Both the position numbers and the translations under genes were made by a program. Below are positions 9,207 to 17,327 of a DNA stretch of 64,000 nt, piece after piece; the stretch's first letter is position 1; each line of letters opens with the position of its first letter. Origin of the DNA: Polyangiaceae bacterium (GTDB lineage Bacteria; Myxococcota_A; Polyangia; Polyangiales; Polyangiaceae); assembly GCA_041389725.1 (NCBI GenBank), contig JAWKRG010000002.1:1736001-1800000 (forward strand). Reading direction: 5' to 3'. The notes under the pieces are model-generated. The model was not told the origin of the DNA. It did no database searches and saw only the letters and a program-made list of their open reading frames with translations.

Positions 9207-9485
9207 GTGGCGTTGAAACAGCTTCATCTGACGGTCCGCGGGCGGGTCCAGGGCGTCTATTTTCGGGCCTCGGCGCAGCGCGAGGCGCGGCGCCTGGGGC
9301 TCAGTGGCTGGGTGAAGAATCGGAGCGACGGCAGCGTCGAGATCCTGGCCGAGGGGGAGGAAATCTCGATTCGTGAGCTGTACGGCTGGGCTCAGAAGGG
9401 ACCCAGCGCTGCTCGCGTGGACAAGGTGGAGACGCGGTGGCGCAGTTTCACCGGCGAGTTCCCGGACTTCCGTATCGTGGACTGA
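9207..9485 (+). CDS. acyP: Acylphosphatase
   Basis: A 92-residue protein with GTG start. It has the signature GRVQGVYFRASAQREAR with the phosphate-binding Arg (R20) and GWVKNRSDGSVEI with the catalytic Asn (N38). Length and architecture are those of a standard single-domain acylphosphatase, which hydrolyses acyl phosphates in the cytosol. It is transcribed divergently from the GAF kinase gene across about 110 bp and overlaps or abuts the next plus-strand gene. Confidence 0.95.
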   Translation: MALKQLHLTVRGRVQGVYFRASAQREARRLGLSGWVKNRSDGSVEILAEGEEISIRELYGWAQKGPSAARVDKVETRWRSFTGEFPDFRIVD

Positions 9486-11407
9486 GGGCGCGTCGCGTCA
9501 TCCCACCGGCCGTTCGCGCGCTGCCGAGGGTGGTGGCGCTGATCGCGGTTCTGCTCGGTTCCCATGCGCAGGCGCAGGGTGACGCTGCTGCGCCGCGTGC
9601 GCGAGCGCTGCCGGAACTCCCGGAAGTACCGAAGCGCGAGCAGAAGCAAGCCAGCAAGGAACAGCTCGACGACCTCGACGAGCGTCTGAACCGCTTTCGC
9701 TCGAAAGACGCACACGTACGCAAGACTGCAGTCCAAGAGATTCTGGAGGCGACTCCCGCCCTGCTGCCTGCCATCGACCAGCGCATGGCGGAGACCTCCA
9801 AGGCTGCCGATCGCGACGCGATGAAAGCGCTGCTGTCATCGGCACGACGCAAGGCTCGCGACGCCGCCCGTCAAGAGATGCGCGCCGCTGGCAAGAAGGG
9901 CAAGGTCGTCACTCCCGACTACCTGGAGATCGCCGTCGAGTACGCGAAGCCCGAGGACAAAGCCTGGCAGGCCCTGGTCAGCGTGTTGGCCATGAGCCGC
10001 ATGCTGACCCAGATCGGCACGGTGGAGGCGGTTCGCGAGTTGATCGACGTGTACGTGCGCTTTGGCGAGTTCCTCCGCGTCGATACGCAGCTTCAGCTCG
10101 AAAAGCTCGGCGACAAGGCCGTGGCCGCGTTGGTGGAGACGCGCCGCCACCGCGCAGAGAAGATCGCTCGCTGGGCGGAGAGGCAGCTGGACATGCTGGG
10201 CCGCGGCATCGTCAGCGAAGCCGTGCGAACCGAGGACCAAGAGGTGCTCGCGGACGTCCTGCGCGCCTACGGGCGCATCCGAGATCCCGACTCCGCCCGC
10301 ATCATCGTGTCCTTCGCCAACAGCGAGCGCGCCCAGATTCGCCAAGCCGCGCGCCAGGCCGTGGCGATGCTGGGCGAGGTCGGCGCGTGGCAGCTTCGCG
10401 ACAGCTACGAGAACACGGTGGGGAAGCGCCCGCCCCGAGACTGGAGCTGGGACCGCACCGCGCGGGAACTCTTCGGAGAACTGGATCGCCTGCGGCTGGC
10501 TCGCGTACAGGAATTGTTCGAAGCCGGCCTAGCCGCGGAGCGCGCGGGCAACCTGGAGGAGATGCGCGCCACCTACGACAAGGTGTTGGCACGCAGCCCC
10601 AACTTCGAGCAGCGCGGTGAGATGGCGTCGGGCTACGTGGCCTATGCGCGCAAGGTCCGCATCGATCAGCCGGACCTGGCTCTGGACGCCGTTCGCCGCG
10701 CCCGTCGCATCGCCCCCGAAGGGCAGCGCGCCAGCATCGAGAGCCTGGAGCTGACGCTGCGCGCCGAAGTCCTGCTGAGCAAGAACATCGCCGACCAGAC
10801 GCTCTTGACGCGAGCTCTGGAGCTGGACCCGAACAACGAGGAGGCCAAGGAGCTTTTCGAGCGCTTCGAGCGCGGGGAGGTCAAGCGCGAGAGCCACACT
10901 CAGCGCTATGCGGCTGCGGGTGCGATCGGGTTGGTCGCGCTCGTCGCCATCGCGTTCGTTGCGCTGCGGCGGGGTCGGCGGCGTGAGGACGAAGCAGCGG
11001 CCGTCGGCGATACCTCTCGCGTCGAGCTCGAGGCGGCCGACGACAAAGAAGAATCTGAAGCAAGCGACGAAAGCGCCACGCCGAACGATAGGGACGAGGC
11101 TAGCGACGAAAACGTCGCGCCAGACGACGACGAGGGCGACGACAAGGCCAGCGACGAAAACGTCGCGCCAGACGACGACGACGAGGGCGACGACAAGGCC
11201 AGCGACGAAAACGTCGCGCCAAATGACGACGACGAGGGCGACGACAAGGCCAGCGACGAAAACGTCGCGCCAAATGACGACGACGAGGGCGACGACAAGG
11301 CTAGCGACGAAGACGTCGCGCCAAACGACGACGAGAGCGACGACGCCGACAGTCGAGCACAGGACGCAGACGCCGATACCGACTCTCCCGAGCGTGAGGA
11401 CGACTGA
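9437..11407 (+). CDS. HEAT/TPR-like membrane protein with acidic repeat tail
   Basis: Up to 656 residues. The outermost start is GTG at 9437, inside acyP and preceded by AAGGTGGAG; GTG at 9530 or 9533 would give a tighter signal peptide (VALIAVLLGSHAQAQ). Either way an N-terminal export signal is followed by a mainly alpha-helical region with HEAT-like pairs and a TPR-like stretch. A membrane segment lies near the C-terminus (AIGLVALVAIAFVAL), then a basic stop (RRGRRRE) and about 120 very acidic residues made of near-identical repeats. If the signal is cleaved, the helical part would be outside the inner membrane and the acidic tail in the cytoplasm (inference). Function unknown. Confidence 0.7.
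   Translation: MAQFHRRVPGLPYRGLRARRVIPPAVRALPRVVALIAVLLGSHAQAQGDAAAPRARALPELPEVPKREQKQASKEQLDDLDERLNRFRSKDAHVRKTAVQEILEATPALLPAIDQRMAETSKAADRDAMKALLSSARRKARDAARQEMRAAGKKGKVVTPDYLEIAVEYAKPEDKAWQALVSVLAMSRMLTQIGTVEAVRELIDVYVRFGEFLRVDTQLQLEKLGDKAVAALVETRRHRAEKIARWAERQLDMLGRGIVSEAVRTEDQEVLADVLRAYGRIRDPDSARIIVSFANSERAQIRQAARQAVAMLGEVGAWQLRDSYENTVGKRPPRDWSWDRTARELFGELDRLRLARVQELFEAGLAAERAGNLEEMRATYDKVLARSPNFEQRGEMASGYVAYARKVRIDQPDLALDAVRRARRIAPEGQRASIESLELTLRAEVLLSKNIADQTLLTRALELDPNNEEAKELFERFERGEVKRESHTQRYAAAGAIGLVALVAIAFVALRRGRRREDEAAAVGDTSRVELEAADDKEESEASDESATPNDRDEASDENVAPDDDEGDDKASDENVAPDDDDEGDDKASDENVAPNDDDEGDDKASDENVAPNDDDEGDDKASDEDVAPNDDESDDADSRAQDADADTDSPEREDD
11099..11343 (+). repeat. In-frame 48-51 bp tandem repeat coding an acidic tail
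   Basis: About five consecutive units each encode ASDENVAP followed by D/N-rich EGDDK blocks. Units are 48 or 51 bp, the difference being one GAC codon, and the last copy is degenerate (ASDEDVAP, ESDDA). Near-identity at DNA level indicates recent expansion, and copy number probably varies between strains. There are no spacers, so this is not a CRISPR. Confidence 0.9.
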
Positions 11408-11518
11408 CCGGCAATTGCTGCGCAGCGACGGTTCTCGTTCGCAGAGCGCACGCGAATCCGGCTCCAAGTGCGCTCTTTGCGGGGCCGAAGGCCTCAGTTA
11501 GACTCCGGCATTGGCGTC

Positions 11519-12292
11519 ATGGCGTTCGACCTGAGCTTCACCACGAATCGCGACCTGCAGCCGTCGGTGATCGAGGCTGCCTTCGCGCCCGCGGAGTCCC
11601 TCACGGATCTGCCGCCCGGGGAACGGGTGCTCGCCCTAGTCGTGCACATGGTGGAGATCGCGCGACCCGGCGAGGGTGCCGGACGCATCCTGGACGTGCT
11701 CGCACGCTTGGCCAATGCGCCGTGGATCGAGGGCTCCCTCGACGTGCTGTGTCAGCGGCACGACGAGGGCACCGTGCTCGATGTCCTCGTGTTCGATGGG
11801 CTCAACTACCAGCGAACCCTGCGAACGCTGCTGGTACCGGTGCCCTTGTCGGAGTTCGTCGAGTGGTTCGCGATGCACCAACGGGAACTCTCGCCGCTGG
11901 CGTTGGTGCGCGACGTTCCCGGCGAGGAACTCAACCTGGCCGCAGAGGACCGCCCGCCGCCCAGCGACGTGGCCAAACCCGTGTTCCAACCAGACATCAG
12001 TCACAAGCCGACGCTGCGCCTGCAGAAGGTCGACGTGCCGGCAGAAGCGATTCCAAGCCAGGTCAGCCAAAACAAGCCAACACCGCCGCCATCCGCGAAC
12101 CTGGCGAAGACGGCGCGCTTGCCAGGCGTCGCGGACGCGAAGCACGCGCCGGCAGATCTCGCGAGCACCGTTCGCTTGCCCGACGGAGGGAGTCCTGCCC
12201 CGGGCCCGCCAGACCTCTCACGGACCGTGCGCTTCGATGCCCCCGAGTTGGTGAAGAAGACCGGCAAGGACGTGGACGAGGGTTGGGAATGA
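11519..12292 (+). CDS. Hypothetical protein with repeated TxRL/F motifs
   Basis: A 257-residue protein starting at the ATG at 11519 (MAFDLSFTTNRDL). A compact N-terminal domain of about 140 residues contains WIEGSLDVLCQRHDEGTVLDV and EFVEWFAMHQREL. The rest is Pro/Ala-rich and disordered-looking, with a motif repeated about every 20-30 residues: PTLRL, KTARL, STVRL, RTVRF. These Thr-centred repeats could be phosphorylation or docking sites (inference). It ends 34 bp before the next plus-strand gene. No family was recognised. Confidence 0.6.
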   Translation: MAFDLSFTTNRDLQPSVIEAAFAPAESLTDLPPGERVLALVVHMVEIARPGEGAGRILDVLARLANAPWIEGSLDVLCQRHDEGTVLDVLVFDGLNYQRTLRTLLVPVPLSEFVEWFAMHQRELSPLALVRDVPGEELNLAAEDRPPPSDVAKPVFQPDISHKPTLRLQKVDVPAEAIPSQVSQNKPTPPPSANLAKTARLPGVADAKHAPADLASTVRLPDGGSPAPGPPDLSRTVRFDAPELVKKTGKDVDEGWE

Positions 12293-12326
12293 ACCGATCG
12301 CGAGATTGTGGGACAGGCGACCGACC

Positions 12327-13385
12327 GTGAGCGCCAAAGAGTACTTCGAGTCTTCACGCGACATTCAGGAATGCATCGGCGCCATTGCCGAGGACTTCGC
12401 GCTCACGGCGGTCGAGCGCAAACGCGGGCTCTGGCGGGGCACCTACTCGCAGCCCTTGGGCCTCGAAGGCAGCGTCGAAGGCATGATGCTGGGCGCGACG
12501 ATCGCCCAGGAGTTCGCTCTGGGTGGCGCCACGGCGCTGGTGATGATCGATCTGGTGCTCGATCCGCCCCTGTGGGGGGACTTGCAGGTCAATGGTCGGA
12601 TGGTCCCTCTGGCCGTGCCCGACGACTTCTTGTGCGAGTTCGATCTGCAAACACCCGACGAACGCTTTGCCAACGCTTTGCTGGACGACGGTCTCAAGCG
12701 GCTCCTGCTCGACGCGAACCAGGGCGGCTTCGTGCCCACGCTCACGGAAAGCCGCCTAAGCATCCAGTCTCCCGGTCTCGGCAGCTGCCGAGAGGTACGC
12801 TCTGCCTTCCGCTTCGCAACACAGATTGCCGAGCGCGTGCGCGAGCGTCGTGGGCTGATCCCACCCTCGAAGGTGCAGTCGCGCTTGACCGATGCCTGGG
12901 CAACCGCTGCCACTCACTTCGGCGCCAAATTCGACGAAGAGAGGCTCAGCATCGAGCTCGGGCTGAGCTACGGCACGTTGCGGCTTCGCACCTTGCACTC
13001 GGGCTACCAGAACTGGCGCACGGAGCTCGCCGTGGAGTTGGATCCTCCGTTGCCCGGACAGCTGAAGGTCACGACCTTTGGTGGCACCTGGGAGCGCTGG
13101 TTCGCTCCCGACATCAAGTTCGGGGACTCCGAGTTCGACGATCGGTATCTGGTGCGCGCCAGCTCTCGCGAACTCGCCGAGCGAGTGCTGACGGTCGACG
13201 CGCGGAAGGCGCTCCGCGCGATGAACGAACACCTGCCGGAGCTACTCGTCACCGAGCAAGGCATGGTCGCCAGTCGTGTCGGCGTGCTTGACACCCTTGG
13301 GGGGACCAAAGACGCAGTTGGCGCAGCCCTCGCCACGGCGGACGAACTCTTGCGTCAACGCCAAGGCCAGCAGGCGTACCGCTGA
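12327..13385 (+). CDS. Hypothetical protein
   Basis: A 352-residue soluble protein starting at GTG 12327 (MSAKEYFESSRDIQECIG); a TTG at 12306 would add seven residues. It is rich in Leu, Arg and Glu, has no signal peptide or membrane segment, and I recognise no domain. It lies between two other unknown genes and is likely part of the same transcript. Confidence 0.6.
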   Translation: MSAKEYFESSRDIQECIGAIAEDFALTAVERKRGLWRGTYSQPLGLEGSVEGMMLGATIAQEFALGGATALVMIDLVLDPPLWGDLQVNGRMVPLAVPDDFLCEFDLQTPDERFANALLDDGLKRLLLDANQGGFVPTLTESRLSIQSPGLGSCREVRSAFRFATQIAERVRERRGLIPPSKVQSRLTDAWATAATHFGAKFDEERLSIELGLSYGTLRLRTLHSGYQNWRTELAVELDPPLPGQLKVTTFGGTWERWFAPDIKFGDSEFDDRYLVRASSRELAERVLTVDARKALRAMNEHLPELLVTEQGMVASRVGVLDTLGGTKDAVGAALATADELLRQRQGQQAYR

Positions 13386-13392
13386 GCCACTC

Positions 13393-13599
13393 GTGTCCGA
13401 CGACTTCCACAAGCAGGTGCGACGCGCGAGTGCGCCGCCGTCGGCCACTGGCAACTACGTCGCCGCCGTCGCGCTGATTCTCTTTGGCCTCGTCACTTCC
13501 TGGGGCGCGCTGAGCCGCGCCATGTTCTGGTCCGGCTGGATCATCGTAGCCCTGGGCCTGACCCTCGCCCTACGCACCCGCTGGCTCACCCGTCGCTGA
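13393..13599 (+). CDS. Small two-helix membrane protein
   Basis: A 68-residue protein from GTG 13393 (MSDDFHKQVRRASAPPSA), 7 bp after the preceding stop. Two hydrophobic segments (YVAAVALILFGLVTSWGAL and WSGWIIVALGLTLAL) are joined by a short loop, and it ends in RTRWLTRR. The basic C-terminal end suggests a cytoplasmic tail. Function unknown. It is the last gene of the plus-strand group before the ribosomal cluster. Confidence 0.55.
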   Translation: MSDDFHKQVRRASAPPSATGNYVAAVALILFGLVTSWGALSRAMFWSGWIIVALGLTLALRTRWLTRR

Positions 13600-13629
13600 G
13601 CGCCAAGCCAGCGCTTTAGAAGAAGGATC

Positions 13630-13707
13630 CACAAGAAGGTCGGAAGCTCGGAAGGGGTTAGGGAATGATCCCTTCCTCTCGCCTTCCGTTCTTCCCAACT
13701 TCCTGTG
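13630..13707. repeat. Palindromic repeat, CGGAAG family, copy 1
   Basis: A 78-bp imperfect inverted repeat. The left arm reads CACAAGAAGGTCGGAAGC and onward; the right arm, read backwards, gives CACAGGAAGTTGGGAAG and onward. Around the tip is a small palindrome, GGGAATGATCCC. Each arm holds GGAAG cores at about 9-bp spacing. Two further copies lie at 30478-30660 with the same length and order. It sits downstream of rplQ between converging genes and could form a long hairpin in RNA or DNA. Confidence 0.8.
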
Positions 13708-13771
13708 CCCTCTTTCCTGAAACAAGAACGCACGCGAAGGGCCGAAGCTCGGAAGGATCGCACAAACGACG

Positions 13772-13803
13772 AACGCGGCGGATGGCATTGCCATCGCCGC
13801 GTT
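13772..13803 (-). terminator. Probable hairpin terminator after rplQ
   Basis: A strong stem (AACGCGGCG..ATGGC against GCCAT.CGCCGCGTT, one bulge) lies about 20 bp past the rplQ stop. On the minus strand it is followed by CGTCGTTTG, a weak U-tract, so termination efficiency is uncertain. It would end the spc-alpha transcript. Confidence 0.5.
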
Positions 13804-13823
13804 GCGTTCGCGTCAACAAGGAC

Positions 13824-14357
13824 TCAGCCGGCTTGTTCGGCCGCCGCTTCCGCCTTCTTGGCGCTCTTCTTGGGCTTTTCCTTCTTCTCGGGCTCCGCCG
13901 GCTTCTCAGCCGCTTCGCCCACGAACTCGATCACGGACATGGGGGCGTTGTCCCCGCGTCGATGGCCGAGCTTGATGATGCGGGTGTAGCCACCGGGCCG
14001 TTCCGCGTAGCGCTTGGCCAGATCCAGGAAGAGCTTTTCGATCAGATCGACCTTCTTGCTCTCGCCGTTGGCCTGCACCACCAGGTAGCGACGCAGGAAC
14101 TTGCCAACCTGTTGCTTGGCTGCTTGACGCCGCGCGCGATCCGCCAGGCTGAGCTTGTCCAAGGGTCCGTAGGCGATGGGGCCCAGACGGCGAGCGCGAG
14201 TGATCATTCGCTCGGCTACACGCCGCAGCTCCTTCGCCTTGGCGTCGGTGGTCTCGATGCGCTCGTGAGCGATCAGATTCGCCGTGAGCGCACGGAGCAT
14301 CGCGCGCCGGTGGCTGGTGTTACGGCCGAACTGTCGGCCTGCTTTTCGGTGACGCAT
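13824..14357 (-). CDS. rplQ: 50S ribosomal protein L17
   Basis: A 177-residue protein. The first 140 residues match L17 (MRHRKAGRQFGRNTSHRRAM, then LRRYL and GGYTRIIKLGHRRGD). The remainder is a Lys/Glu/Ala/Pro extension not found in the roughly 120-residue E. coli protein. It is last in the alpha operon, 25 bp after rpoA. L17 sits at the peptide exit side of the large subunit. Confidence 0.97.
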   Translation of the reverse strand: MRHRKAGRQFGRNTSHRRAMLRALTANLIAHERIETTDAKAKELRRVAERMITRARRLGPIAYGPLDKLSLADRARRQAAKQQVGKFLRRYLVVQANGESKKVDLIEKLFLDLAKRYAERPGGYTRIIKLGHRRGDNAPMSVIEFVGEAAEKPAEPEKKEKPKKSAKKAEAAAEQAG

Positions 14358-14382
14358 CGGTCATCTCCCTTGAGCGCGGGTC

Positions 14383-15408
14383 TCAGCCCTGCGCCTGCTG
14401 CTGCTTCCAGCGCTCGATCATCTGGGGCCAGTTGTCGAGCTTCATGCCCAGGGCCAGCCCCATGGTGCCCAGGATCTCCTTGATCTCCTTGAGCGACTTG
14501 CGCCCGAAGTTCTTGGTCTTGAGCATGTCCGCTTCGCTCTTCTGCACCAGCTCGCCAATCAACGCGATGTTGGCGTTCTGCAGACAGTTGGCGGAGCGCA
14601 CGGAGAGCTCCAGCTCGTCGACGCTGCGGAACAAGTTCTCGTTCAGCGGCTCTTCCTCGTGGCCCGGGGCGGCGTAGGTCGTCTCCTCGGTCTCCTCGAA
14701 GTTGATCCAGATCGAGAGCTGCTCTTTGAGGATCTTGGCGGCGAAGGACACCGCGTCGGCGGGCTTGACGCTGCCGTTGGTCCACACCTCGAGGATCAAC
14801 TTGTCGTAGTCCGTCTGCTGGCCCACGCGAGCGTTCTGCACGGTGTAGTTGACCTTGCGGATGGGCGAGAACAGCGCATCGATCGGAATCGTTCCGAGCG
14901 GCATGGTGGCGCTCTTGTTGCGCTCCGCCGGCACGTAGCCGCGACCCACGTTGACCGTCAGCTCCATGCTCAGCGGGCCCTTCTTGTCGAGGGTGGCCAC
15001 CGGGTGATCGGGGTTGAGCACGCTCAAGCCGTCCACCAGCTGGATGTCGCCGGCTCGGACGACCCCGGGGCCTTCCTTCTCCAGGCGCACGGTGTAGGTC
15101 TTCGGCGTCTCGGCCTTGAAGACGATTTCCTTCAGGTTGAGGATGACGTCGGTGACGTCTTCCACCACGTCCGCGATGGTCGTGAACTCGTGCAGCGCGC
15201 CGTCCATGCGCACGGCGGTAATCGCGGCCCCTTGCAGGGACGCCAACAGCACGCGACGCAGGGAGTTGCCAACGGTGATACCGAAGCCGCGCTCCAGCGG
15301 CTCGCAGGTGAACTTGCCGTAGAAGTCGGAACCCGACTCCTGCTCCAAGTGAATGCTGCGGGGACGGATCAAGTCGCGCCAGTTGCGGCTCATCATTTGG
15401 GTGACCAT
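14383..15408 (-). CDS. rpoA: RNA polymerase alpha subunit
   Basis: A 341-residue protein. The ATG at 15408 (MVTQMMSRNWRDLIRPR) is chosen because AGGAAGGA lies about 9 bp upstream; longer in-frame extensions have no support. The N-terminal dimerisation domain shows GNSLRRVLLASLQGAAITA and the C-terminal domain shows ELELSVRSANCL and KSLKEIKEILGTMGLALG. It forms the scaffold of RNA polymerase and contacts UP elements and activators. About 130 bp separate it from rpsD, more than elsewhere in the cluster. Confidence 0.97.
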   Translation of the reverse strand: MVTQMMSRNWRDLIRPRSIHLEQESGSDFYGKFTCEPLERGFGITVGNSLRRVLLASLQGAAITAVRMDGALHEFTTIADVVEDVTDVILNLKEIVFKAETPKTYTVRLEKEGPGVVRAGDIQLVDGLSVLNPDHPVATLDKKGPLSMELTVNVGRGYVPAERNKSATMPLGTIPIDALFSPIRKVNYTVQNARVGQQTDYDKLILEVWTNGSVKPADAVSFAAKILKEQLSIWINFEETEETTYAAPGHEEEPLNENLFRSVDELELSVRSANCLQNANIALIGELVQKSEADMLKTKNFGRKSLKEIKEILGTMGLALGMKLDNWPQMIERWKQQQAQG

Positions 15409-15541
15409 GGCTGTCATTCCTTCCTGCGCTCGCTGAGCGCTCATTTGCCCCGAAGGGCGTCTCGCGCGGCCGTCCCGAGCCCACGGGGAACCCGCTCCCA
15501 CAGTGGTGCTCCGCGGCCTGCCCGCGTGAGTCTTCGTTAGA

Positions 15542-16171
15542 TCACCGTGAGTAGTACTCGACCACGTACTGCTCGCGAATCATGGGCTCGTTCATCTCGT
15601 CGCGAACGGGCATGCCCTTGATGGTGGCAGTCAGGTTGTCCTTGTCGATGTCGATCCAGGACGGCGGCGTCTTGCTCTCCGCCTGCGCGAGTGCCGTCGT
15701 CACGAAGGCAATCTTCTTGCTTTTCTCGCGGATCGCGATGGTGTCGTTGACGTTGACGCGATAGCTGGGGATGTTGACCCGCTTGCCATTGACGAGGATG
15801 TGGCTGTGGCGCACGAGCTGGCGTGCCTGGGGACGGCTCACCGCGAAGCCCATGCGGTGCACGACGTTGTCCAAGCGGCGCTCGATGAGCCCCAACATCT
15901 CTTCACCGGTGCGGCCCTTCATGCCCGAGGCCTGGGCGTAGTAGCCCGAGAACTGGCGCTCCAGCAGACCGTAGATGCGGCGCATCTTCTGCTTTTCACG
16001 CAAACGCAGCCCGTACTCGCTGAGCTTGATGCGTCCTTGACCGTGCTGGCCGGGCGGATAGGGGCGCCGCGCGATGGCGCACTTTTCGGTGAAGCAGCGT
16101 TCACCCTTCAAGTAGAGCTTCATGCCTTCGCGGCGGCACAGCTTGCAAACGGGACCTAGATAGCGAGCCAT
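15542..16171 (-). CDS. rpsD: 30S ribosomal protein S4
   Basis: A 209-residue protein with the Cys-containing form of the N-terminus (C9, C12, C26, C31), a likely zinc site, and the S4 RNA-binding domain (RRLDNVVHRMGFAVSRPQAR, then HILVNGKRVNIPS). It binds 16S rRNA early in small-subunit assembly. It follows rpsK by 16 bp. Confidence 0.97.
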   Translation of the reverse strand: MARYLGPVCKLCRREGMKLYLKGERCFTEKCAIARRPYPPGQHGQGRIKLSEYGLRLREKQKMRRIYGLLERQFSGYYAQASGMKGRTGEEMLGLIERRLDNVVHRMGFAVSRPQARQLVRHSHILVNGKRVNIPSYRVNVNDTIAIREKSKKIAFVTTALAQAESKTPPSWIDIDKDNLTATIKGMPVRDEMNEPMIREQYVVEYYSR

Positions 16172-16187
16172 ATCGATTATTCCTGAA

Positions 16188-16580
16188 TCAGACGCGACGC
16201 CGCTTCGGCGGACGGCAACCGTTGTGAGGGATGGGAGTCACGTCGCGGATGAGCGAGACCTTGAAGCCCACCTGCTGAAAGGCGCGCAGCGCGCTCTCGC
16301 GGCCGGCCCCGGGACCCTTCACGAAAACCGCCACCGAGCGCACGCCATGATCTTGCGCGCGCCGCCCGGCTTCCTCTGCCGCCAGCTGGGCGGCGAAGGG
16401 CGTGCTCTTGCGCGAGCCCTTGAAGCCGCGCGATCCCGCGCTGGCCCAAGAGATGACGTTGCCATTCACGTCGGTGATCGTGACGATGGTGTTGTTGAAT
16501 GTGCTCTGGATGTGCGCGATGCCCGTCGCGATGTTCTTCTTGACGGTCTTCTTTTGAGTGCGCTTCTTGGGGTTCGCCAT
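16188..16580 (-). CDS. rpsK: 30S ribosomal protein S11
   Basis: A 130-residue protein with AHIQSTFNNTIVTITD, GNVISWASAGSRGFKGSRKS and the conserved C-terminus IRDVTPIPHNGCRPPKRRRV. It belongs to the platform of the small subunit. It lies between rpsM and rpsD in the normal alpha-operon order. Confidence 0.97.
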   Translation of the reverse strand: MANPKKRTQKKTVKKNIATGIAHIQSTFNNTIVTITDVNGNVISWASAGSRGFKGSRKSTPFAAQLAAEEAGRRAQDHGVRSVAVFVKGPGAGRESALRAFQQVGFKVSLIRDVTPIPHNGCRPPKRRRV

Positions 16581-16595
16581 CGGTAATTCCTAGTC

Positions 16596-16955
16596 TCAGC
16601 GCTTGATGCCTTTGCGCGGCCCTTTGCGCGTGCGCGCGTTGGTGTGCGTGCGCTGCCCGTTCACAGGCAGGCCCTTGCGATGCCGCAGGCCTCGGTAGCA
16701 ACCGAGATCCATCAGGCGTTTGATGTTCTGCTGGATCTCACGGCGCAGATCGCCTTCGACCTTGTAGCCACCCTCGATGGCGTCGCGAAGCGCCTTGACG
16801 TCGGCTTCGGACAGCTCATCGACGCGCCGGTCCACGGGAATTCCTGCCGTCTTGCAGATGTCGCGCGCCGTCTTCTGACCAATGCCGTAGATGTACGGCA
16901 ATGCGTAGGCGATGTGCTTGCGGCGGGGGAGGTCGACTCCGGAGATGCGTGCCAT
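16596..16955 (-). CDS. rpsM: 30S ribosomal protein S13
   Basis: A 119-residue protein with MARISGVDLPRRKHIAYAL, YIYGIGQKTA and the basic C-terminus RTHTNARTRKGPRKG. It contacts the subunit bridge and tRNA. It is second after rpmJ in the alpha operon. Confidence 0.97.
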   Translation of the reverse strand: MARISGVDLPRRKHIAYALPYIYGIGQKTARDICKTAGIPVDRRVDELSEADVKALRDAIEGGYKVEGDLRREIQQNIKRLMDLGCYRGLRHRKGLPVNGQRTHTNARTRKGPRKGIKR

Positions 16956-16980
16956 GTCTTCGAACCTTCAGCTTTCCTGA

Positions 16981-17094
16981 TCAGCCTTGACGCTGCTTGT
17001 GGCGGGGGTTGTCGCAGATCACGCGGACGACACCCTTGCGGCGGATGACCTTGCACTTGTCGCAAATCTTCTTGACGCTGGGACGTACCTTCAT
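16981..17094 (-). CDS. rpmJ: 50S ribosomal protein L36
   Basis: A 37-residue protein, MKVRPSVKKICDKCKVIRRK continuing to the end NPRHKQRQG. The zinc ligands C11, C14, C27 and H32 are all present, so this is the zinc-binding form. It begins 16 bp after infA and precedes rpsM, the standard order. Confidence 0.95.
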   Translation of the reverse strand: MKVRPSVKKICDKCKVIRRKGVVRVICDNPRHKQRQG

Positions 17095-17110
17095 GACCAA
17101 ACTCGCTGTT

Positions 17111-17317
17111 TCAAAGCTTTCTTGTGACTTGTCCTCGATTGGGGTCTTGCGGAGAGACTCGAACTTCGACTCGGTCTCCCGAGATCAGGCGAACGATGGT
17201 GTGTCTGAGTTCCGCGGTCAGTCCCACGCGAACTCGGCGCCCATCTTCGAGGCGAACCCAAAACATGGCTTTGGGCAGAACCTCTTCGACTACACCTGTT
17301 GTCGTCTTCTCCGTGAT
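17111..17317 (-). CDS. infA: Translation initiation factor IF-1, ATC start
   Basis: A 68-codon frame encoding an OB-fold protein that aligns with IF-1: EKTTTGVVEEVLPKAMFWV, LEDGRRVRV and ISGDRVEVRVSPQDPNRGQV. Position (adk-infA-rpmJ) supports the call. No ATG, GTG or TTG lies between the in-frame TGA upstream and an internal ATG that would remove the first beta strand. The expected start is ATC at 17315-17317, with GGAGGG just upstream; ACG, the next codon, is the alternative. The central part is divergent from the usual AHISGKMR region, so a second, canonical infA may exist elsewhere. Confidence 0.8.
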   Translation of the reverse strand: MTEKTTTGVVEEVLPKAMFWVRLEDGRRVRVGLTAELRHTIVRLISGDRVEVRVSPQDPNRGQVTRKL

Positions 17318-17327
17318 TGACCCTCCG

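Noticed and set aside
11099..11343. Regular repeats considered as a CRISPR array
   Set aside because: Units are contiguous, in frame and without unique spacers; they code for an acidic protein tail.
13276..13392. Longer N-terminus for the small membrane protein ending at 13599
   Set aside because: It would overlap the preceding gene by over 100 bp and add a basic, motif-free stretch; GTG 13393 just after the stop fits better.
15409..15501. Longer start for rpoA
   Set aside because: The extension does not match the alpha subunit N-terminus, while ATG 15408 has a well-placed AGGAAGGA.
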